The position numbers were made by a program, and so were the translations under genes. 64,000 bases of DNA from Pseudomonadota bacterium (GTDB lineage Bacteria > Pseudomonadota > Alphaproteobacteria > Sphingomonadales > Sphingomonadaceae): assembly GCA_023418595.1 (NCBI GenBank), contig JAEZZI010000018.1:1-64000 (forward strand). The letters are read 5' to 3'. Positions 60,051-64,000 of the stretch are shown here, piece by piece. The notes under the pieces are model-generated. The model searched no databases, was not told the DNA's origin, and saw only the letters and a program-made list of their open reading frames with translations. How positions within the stretch are numbered: position 1 is the stretch's first letter; the number at the start of each line of letters is the position of its first letter.

Positions 60051-60821
60051 ATGACCAACAGACATGGCGAATGGGTGTGGTTCGAACTGCTCACCCCCGA
60101 TCCCGATGCCGCCCAGAATTTCTACGGCGATGTCGTCGGCTGGACCGCCAGGTCGAGCGGGATGCCCGGCATGGATTATCGCCTGCTCAGCGCTCGCGAC
60201 GGCGAGATCGCAGGGCTGATGAAGCAGCCCGACGGCATGGGCGATGGCCCAACCTGGCTCGGCTATATCGGCGTCGACGATGTCGATCACAGCGTGGCGA
60301 GGATCGAAAGTGCCGGCGGCACCACGCACATGCCGGCGACCACCGTGCCCGGCGTCGGGCGGATGGCGATGCTGACCGATCCGCAGGGCGTCGCCTTCTA
60401 CGTCATGCGCGGCGAGAGCGACGAGGCAAGCACCGCATTCAAGCAGTCCGATTCGGGATCGGTCGGCCATGTCGTGTGGTGCGAATTGTCCGCGCCCGAC
60501 CCCGACGAGGCGCTCGATTTCTATCGCGGCGCATTCGGTTGGGGGCAAGAAGGCGGGATGCCGATGGGCGATCTGGGCGAATATCGTTTCCTTCAGGCAG
60601 GCGATGTCGGCTTCGGCGCGCTGATGGGCGTGGTGCCGGGCGGCGCACCCGGCTGGCAATTTTATTTCCACGTCCCCGATATCGACGCGGCCGCCGAACG
60701 GATCGGTTCGGGCGGCGGAACGGTCGTGCAGGAACCGATGGAAATCCCCGGCGGCGATTATGCGCTCGTCGCCCGCGATCCGCAGGGCGCAGGCTTCGGC
60801 CTGGTCGGCCCGCGCAAATAG
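60051..60821 (+). CDS. Two-domain VOC family protein (glyoxalase/bleomycin-resistance fold)
   Basis: A 256-residue protein of two VOC domains. Domain 1 is WVWFELLTPDPDAAQNFYGD to MLTDPQGVAFYVMRG; domain 2 is VVWCELSAPDPDEALDFYRG to VARDPQGAGFGLVGPRK. Typical metal ligand positions are partly replaced, so enzymatic activity is uncertain; similar proteins act as isomerases, dioxygenases or binding proteins. GGAGAGGA lies ahead of the ATG. Confidence 0.9.
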   Translation: MTNRHGEWVWFELLTPDPDAAQNFYGDVVGWTARSSGMPGMDYRLLSARDGEIAGLMKQPDGMGDGPTWLGYIGVDDVDHSVARIESAGGTTHMPATTVPGVGRMAMLTDPQGVAFYVMRGESDEASTAFKQSDSGSVGHVVWCELSAPDPDEALDFYRGAFGWGQEGGMPMGDLGEYRFLQAGDVGFGALMGVVPGGAPGWQFYFHVPDIDAAAERIGSGGGTVVQEPMEIPGGDYALVARDPQGAGFGLVGPRK

Positions 60822-60831
60822 GAGAGCGACC

Positions 60832-61320
60832 ATGACCGAGATGGTGACCTGTCTGTGGTTCGATCAGGGCCAAGCGCGCGAAGCGGCCGAATTCTATGCC
60901 GCGACCTTCCCCGACAGCCATGTCGGCGACGGCCACGCGTCGCCTGCCGACAATCCCAGCATGAAGGAAGGCGGCGAACTGACCGTCGATTTCACCGTGC
61001 TCGGGCGCAAGTTCATCGGGCTGAACGGCGGCGACATGTTCAAGCCGACCGAGGCGGTCAGCTTCATGATCCTGACCGAAGATCAGGCGGAGACCGACCG
61101 TTACTGGAACGCGATCGTGGATAATGGTGGCGCCGAAAGCCAGTGCGGCTGGTGCAAGGACCGCTGGGGCTTTTCGTGGCAGATCACGCCGCGCGTCCTG
61201 CTGGAGGCGACCACCGATTCTGATCGCAACGCCGCGAGGCGGGCGATGGAGGCGATGATGACGATGAAGAAAATCGACATCGCGGCGATCGAAGCCGCGC
61301 GGCGGGGCGTACCCGCATGA
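60832..61320 (+). CDS. PhnB-like VOC family protein
   Basis: A 162-residue protein of the PhnB / 3-demethylubiquinone-9 methyltransferase-like VOC group: MVTCLWFDQGQAREAAEFYA-ATFPDSHV, VLGRKFIGLNGGDMFKPTEA-VSF, TDRYWNAIVDNGGAESQCGW-CKDRWGFSWQI. A GGAGAG site precedes the ATG. The stop overlaps the AHSA1 start (ATGA). Role unknown. Confidence 0.9.
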   Translation: MTEMVTCLWFDQGQAREAAEFYAATFPDSHVGDGHASPADNPSMKEGGELTVDFTVLGRKFIGLNGGDMFKPTEAVSFMILTEDQAETDRYWNAIVDNGGAESQCGWCKDRWGFSWQITPRVLLEATTDSDRNAARRAMEAMMTMKKIDIAAIEAARRGVPA

Positions 61321-61777
61321 GCGCGGATCACGAACTGGTCGTCGAACGGATGATGGATGCGCCGGTCGCAGCACTATGGACGGCCTATACCGACCATCTG
61401 AACGAATGGTTCTGCCCCGCCCCCTGGCGCGCCGAGGTGCAGGAAATCGACCCGCGCGCAGGCGGCAAATCGGCGATCACCATGTACGGTCCCGATGGTG
61501 AGGTGATGCCCAACGAAGGCGTCTATCTGGAGGTGATCCCCGAACGGCTGATCGTGTTCACCGACGCGTTCACGCACGCTGGAACCCTGCGGGGCCGTTC
61601 ATGGTCGGATCGTTCGAGTTCGAATCGCAGGGCGACCAGACGCTCTATCGCGGTCGCGCCCGGCACTGGACCGCTGAGGCCAAGGCCCAGCACGAAGCGA
61701 TGGGTTTCGCCCAAGGCTGGGGCAAGGTCGCCGAACAATGGGAAGCGGTCGCGCAGCGTATTGCCGGGCGCGGCTAA
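61317..61777 (+). pseudogene. AHSA1/SRPBCC-type protein with a frameshift
   Basis: The first 88 or so codons encode the N-terminal half of an Activator-of-Hsp90 homology (SRPBCC) protein: ELVVERMMDAPVAALWTAYT, ERLIVFTDAFTHA. At about 61575-61580 the frame changes; in the neighbouring frame from 61580 the expected C-terminal half continues (WNPAGPFMVGSFEFESQGDQ; HEAMGFAQGWGKVAEQWEAV-AQRIAGRG) to a stop at 61777. Adding one G would restore an unbroken protein of about 153 residues (..THGWNPAG..). Without it the frame runs on to a meaningless tail ending at 61793. It is either a recent single-base deletion or a sequencing error. Confidence 0.85.
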
Positions 61778-61806
61778 AATCGTTCGCTTGTAAAGGATGC
61801 GTTGGG

Positions 61807-62421
61807 TCAGGCGAAGGCGGGCGATTTCCGCAGTTGCTGATATGCCTCGATAACGCGCTGCAAAGCGGCTTCATGGCTGCGGTCACCGCCGTTGCGGTCG
61901 GGGTGGAATTTGCGCACCAGATCGCTGTAGCGCTGGCGCAGCGCCTTGCGATCGGCGTCCATCGCCAGCCCCAACACGCTCAGCGCCGAGCGGTCCCTCC
62001 CCGACAGCGGCTTGCCGTCGGCGCGCGGCTGCTCCGCCTTCATCCGGTCGCGGAATCGCGCGCCGATCGCGTCGAGCGGGTCGTTGAAATCGGACCATCT
62101 GGGCGGTCGGTCTGCGCCGTTCGAGGCGAAGGCGCGGGTCTCGCGCTCCCACCCGGCAAAGGGTCGTTGCGCGGCGTGAATCTCGTCGGGGGTCATGCCG
62201 GTGAAGAAATTATAACCCGAATTGAACGCGCGCACATGGTCCAGGCACAGGAACCGGAATGGCGGCGGGCCATCGCCCGCATGGCCGCCGCGCCCGCCCA
62301 GTGGCGCGCGAAATTCGCCGGGTTCCTCGCAGCCGGGATGCGCGCAGGCGCGTCCGTTCGCCTCCACGCGGCCGTGAAAGCGGGTATGGGGTCGATCCTT
62401 GTCGGGCTTGTGGTCGGGCAC
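61807..62421 (-). CDS. J-domain (DnaJ-like) protein with N-terminal zinc-finger-like motif
   Basis: A 204-residue protein. The N-terminus has CAHPGCEEPGEF...RFLCLDH, a C-x4-C...C-x2-H pattern likely to bind zinc. The C-terminal 60 residues are a J domain (ALSVLGLAMDADRKALRQRY-SDLVRKFHPDRNGG) with the HPD motif. It would stimulate a DnaK-type ATPase on a specific client. Start GTG 62421 has GAGGAG five bases ahead and is preferred to a TTG at 62436. Divergent from bolA. Confidence 0.87.
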   Translation of the reverse strand: MPDHKPDKDRPHTRFHGRVEANGRACAHPGCEEPGEFRAPLGGRGGHAGDGPPPFRFLCLDHVRAFNSGYNFFTGMTPDEIHAAQRPFAGWERETRAFASNGADRPPRWSDFNDPLDAIGARFRDRMKAEQPRADGKPLSGRDRSALSVLGLAMDADRKALRQRYSDLVRKFHPDRNGGDRSHEAALQRVIEAYQQLRKSPAFA

Positions 62422-62456
62422 GCGACTCCTCGGCAAAAACGGCCTATATAGGGCCG

Positions 62457-62744
62457 ATGCACACCGAAACCACCGGCCCAGTCGCCACTGAAATCGCCAG
62501 GCGGCTGACCGCCGCGCTTGCCCCCGTCCATCTCGACGTCATCAACGACAGCGCCCAGCATCGCGGCCATATGGGCGACGACGGATCGGGCGAATCGCAT
62601 TTCACGGTCCACATCGTCAGCGACGCCTTTACCGGCCAGTCGCGCGTCGCCCGCCAGCGGCTCGTCAATCAGGCGCTTGGCGACCTGATGGTCGAGCGGG
62701 TCCACGCCATGAGCATCAAGGCGCGCGCACCGGCAGAGGCATGA
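62457..62744 (+). CDS. bolA: BolA family protein
   Basis: A 95-residue protein of the BolA family: ARRLTAALAPVHLDVINDSA, QHRGH, ESHFTVHIVSDAFTGQSRVA-RQRLVNQALGDLMVERVHAM-SIKARAP. It works with monothiol glutaredoxins in iron-sulfur cluster and redox regulation. Start ATG 62457 lies 35 bases from the divergent J-domain gene start. Confidence 0.95.
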   Translation: MHTETTGPVATEIARRLTAALAPVHLDVINDSAQHRGHMGDDGSGESHFTVHIVSDAFTGQSRVARQRLVNQALGDLMVERVHAMSIKARAPAEA

Positions 62745-62811
62745 GGATTGACGTTGCGGGCACGGGGTATGGGGATGGCCGCGGCATTCACCGACCGCGC
62801 GCTTTTTTCAG

Positions 62812-63705
62812 TCATTCCGCCAGCCCCAGCGTCTCCGCTGCGATGCGCTGGAGAGCCGCCGCCTGATCCTGCGACAGGCCGATTTCCTCGGCCGCTGCCT
62901 CACCACGCCCGAGCGAGCGCGGATCGATGCCGGTAATCTGGCCGAAAATCGTCAGCGCTTGCAGGTACGAGCCCGCCGCACTGGCGTGATAATGGTCGTA
63001 ACTCCACAGGTCGATCTGACCATAGCTGGTCCCGTCATAGGGATTGGGATCGGCCACCCCGGCCTCCATCGCGCGGGTCCAGGCCTCACCCACCGGGATC
63101 ACGCCATCGACCGCCGGATTGGCCGCCGCGACTCGATCGGCGGCGACGCGCAGGTCGCTGGCCATGCTGCCGACCGGCTTGCCGCGCCAGGGACCATCGA
63201 CCCGATAGATCTGGTCGGCGCGCGACCAGCTCGCCATCAGATACAGGTCGACCGCCGGGTTATGCTTCGCAAACAGTGTCGCCATGGCTCGCACCGCTGA
63301 TCGATAGCCACTGGCGTCGCCGGGACGCTGAGGGTCGAGGGTGCTGTATTCCTGAAGCACCACCACGTCCCAGGCACGCGCAAACCTGTCGCCACGCTCG
63401 CTCAGATGCTGCGCCAGCGTCCAGCCGCCATGGGTGTGCATCGCGACGCGCCAGTTCAGCCCCTTCTGCCCGGCAAAGCGCGCGAACAGCGCCGGGATGC
63501 CGCCGATGCGGTCGCCGTTCAGGTGCGCCACGCTGTCGGTGCGATAGCGCAGCACGGCGGAATTGGCGCCTTCGGTGAAACTGTTGCCGATGAACAGGAT
63601 GGTGCGCGGGGCCTCGGTCTGCGCGGGCGCTGCCGGTGGCGTCTGCGCCGCAACCGGCGTGACGCAGTCCGCCAGCAGCGCGGCAGCAAAGGCCAGCCTT
63701 CGCAT
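62812..63705 (-). CDS. Secreted SGNH/GDSL-type hydrolase family protein
   Basis: A 297-residue protein with a signal peptide (RRLAFAAALLADCVTPVAAQ). The nucleophile block is TILFIGNSFTEGANS (GNSF form), and a late WSYDHYHASAAGSYLQALTI carries the D-x-x-H-like catalytic pair. This fits the SGNH superfamily acting on esters, possibly polysaccharide acetyl groups; the substrate is unknown. Start ATG 63705 shares one base with the stop of the next upstream gene (TGATG). The Cys in LADC is not a good lipobox. Confidence 0.82.
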   Translation of the reverse strand: MRRLAFAAALLADCVTPVAAQTPPAAPAQTEAPRTILFIGNSFTEGANSAVLRYRTDSVAHLNGDRIGGIPALFARFAGQKGLNWRVAMHTHGGWTLAQHLSERGDRFARAWDVVVLQEYSTLDPQRPGDASGYRSAVRAMATLFAKHNPAVDLYLMASWSRADQIYRVDGPWRGKPVGSMASDLRVAADRVAAANPAVDGVIPVGEAWTRAMEAGVADPNPYDGTSYGQIDLWSYDHYHASAAGSYLQALTIFGQITGIDPRSLGRGEAAAEEIGLSQDQAAALQRIAAETLGLAE

Positions 63706-64000
63706 CAGTTCGCGACCCCCAACTGCCACATCACGAACGCCATTTCCTCGGCCGATTCCTTCAACCCCGTCCAGCGCCCCGACTTGCCGCCATGCCCCGC
63801 GCCCATGTTGGTCTTGAGCACCAACACATTGTCGTCGGTCTTCACCGCGCGGAGTTTGGCGGCGTATTTGGCGGGCTCCCAATAGGTGACGCGCGGATCG
63901 TTCAACCCGCCGGAGATGAACATCGGCGGATAGGCCTGGGCCTTGATATTGTCATAGGGCGAATAGCCGCGGATCAACTCGAACGCCGCCGCGTCGGTGA
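63705..64000 (-). CDS. S9 family peptidase, oligopeptidase B-like, C-terminal fragment (cut by window edge)
   Basis: About 98 C-terminal residues are visible, the N-terminal part lying beyond the window. GLNDPRVTYWEPAKYAAKLR carries the catalytic Asp and GAGHGGKSGRW the catalytic His of the prolyl oligopeptidase family, in the form typical of oligopeptidase B (trypsin-like cleavage of short peptides). The frame continues through 64000 without a stop. Overlaps the downstream hydrolase gene by one base. Confidence 0.85.
   Translation of the reverse strand, partial: TDAAAFELIRGYSPYDNIKAQAYPPMFISGGLNDPRVTYWEPAKYAAKLRAVKTDDNVLVLKTNMGAGHGGKSGRWTGLKESAEEMAFVMWQLGVAN

Noticed and set aside
61579..61793. 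Treating the 158-residue frame of the AHSA1 gene as an intact protein
   Set aside because: After residue 88 the sequence becomes Ser/Arg-rich and unrelated, while the true C-terminal half is readable in the adjacent frame.

Overview
The window is a high-GC chromosomal segment that fits an alphaproteobacterium of the order Sphingomonadales, most likely Sphingomonas or a close relative. The evidence is a CcrM-type GANTC methyltransferase, a split pntA1/pntA2/pntB transhydrogenase, a 40-residue aa3-oxidase subunit IV, a very large NAD-glutamate dehydrogenase, aerobic CobS/CobT, an FlbD-type regulator ahead of fliE-fliS, and many paired palindromic intergenic repeats. This assignment rests on gene families and gene order only; no database search was possible.

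Layout. 1-2 kb: start of an IS5-type transposase, two small GlsB-type membrane proteins and a SIMPL-domain protein. 2-8 kb: an RND efflux adaptor/permease pair and a DUF445 membrane protein. 8-12.3 kb: a HAD phosphatase and a complete Mla/MCE-type lipid ABC transporter (permease with fused STAS domain, ATPase, MCE protein, lipoprotein) in overlapping genes. 12.4-17.5 kb: purH, a SixA-type phosphatase and a DinG-like helicase. 17.6-34.4 kb: a flagellar block with fliC facing away from flbD-fliEFGHIJKLMNOPQR-flhB-fliD-fliS. It encodes the filament, the MS ring, the motor switch, most of the export apparatus, the cap and a chaperone. Rod, hook and stator genes are outside the window.

34.5-38 kb: an FMN reductase, a large unassigned polytopic membrane protein and a winged-helix DNA-binding protein. 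38-41.4 kb: the minus-strand cluster [subunit IV]-pntA1-[unknown ORF]-pntA2-pntB. 41.6-43.8 kb: an NtrC-type response regulator and an SDR oxidoreductase. 43.8-47 kb: overlapping ccrM, a GIY-YIG protein and folP, preceded by an intergenic region with two DnaA-box-like 9-mers, two GANTC sites and a 12-bp direct repeat. 47.2 kb: tRNA-Thr(CGU). 47.5-53.5 kb: a PAS protein and NAD-GDH. 53.6-57.5 kb: cobS and cobT with a Phd/VapC toxin-antitoxin pair between them and a ribbon-helix-helix gene after cobT. 57.6-61.8 kb: an HxlR regulator divergent from a GST / double-DUF1428 / two VOC / AHSA1 run, the last gene carrying an apparent frameshift. 61.8-64 kb: a J-domain protein divergent from bolA, an SGNH-type hydrolase and the C-terminus of an oligopeptidase B-like enzyme.

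The most notable points are the regulatory architecture in front of ccrM and its overlapping GIY-YIG partner, a palindromic repeat lodged at the fliO/fliP junction that reshapes the start of fliP, the toxin-antitoxin pair whose toxin overlaps the cobT start codon, the unknown ORF packed between pntA1 and pntA2, and at least six families of long inverted repeats. I saw no CRISPR array, rRNA operon or prophage.
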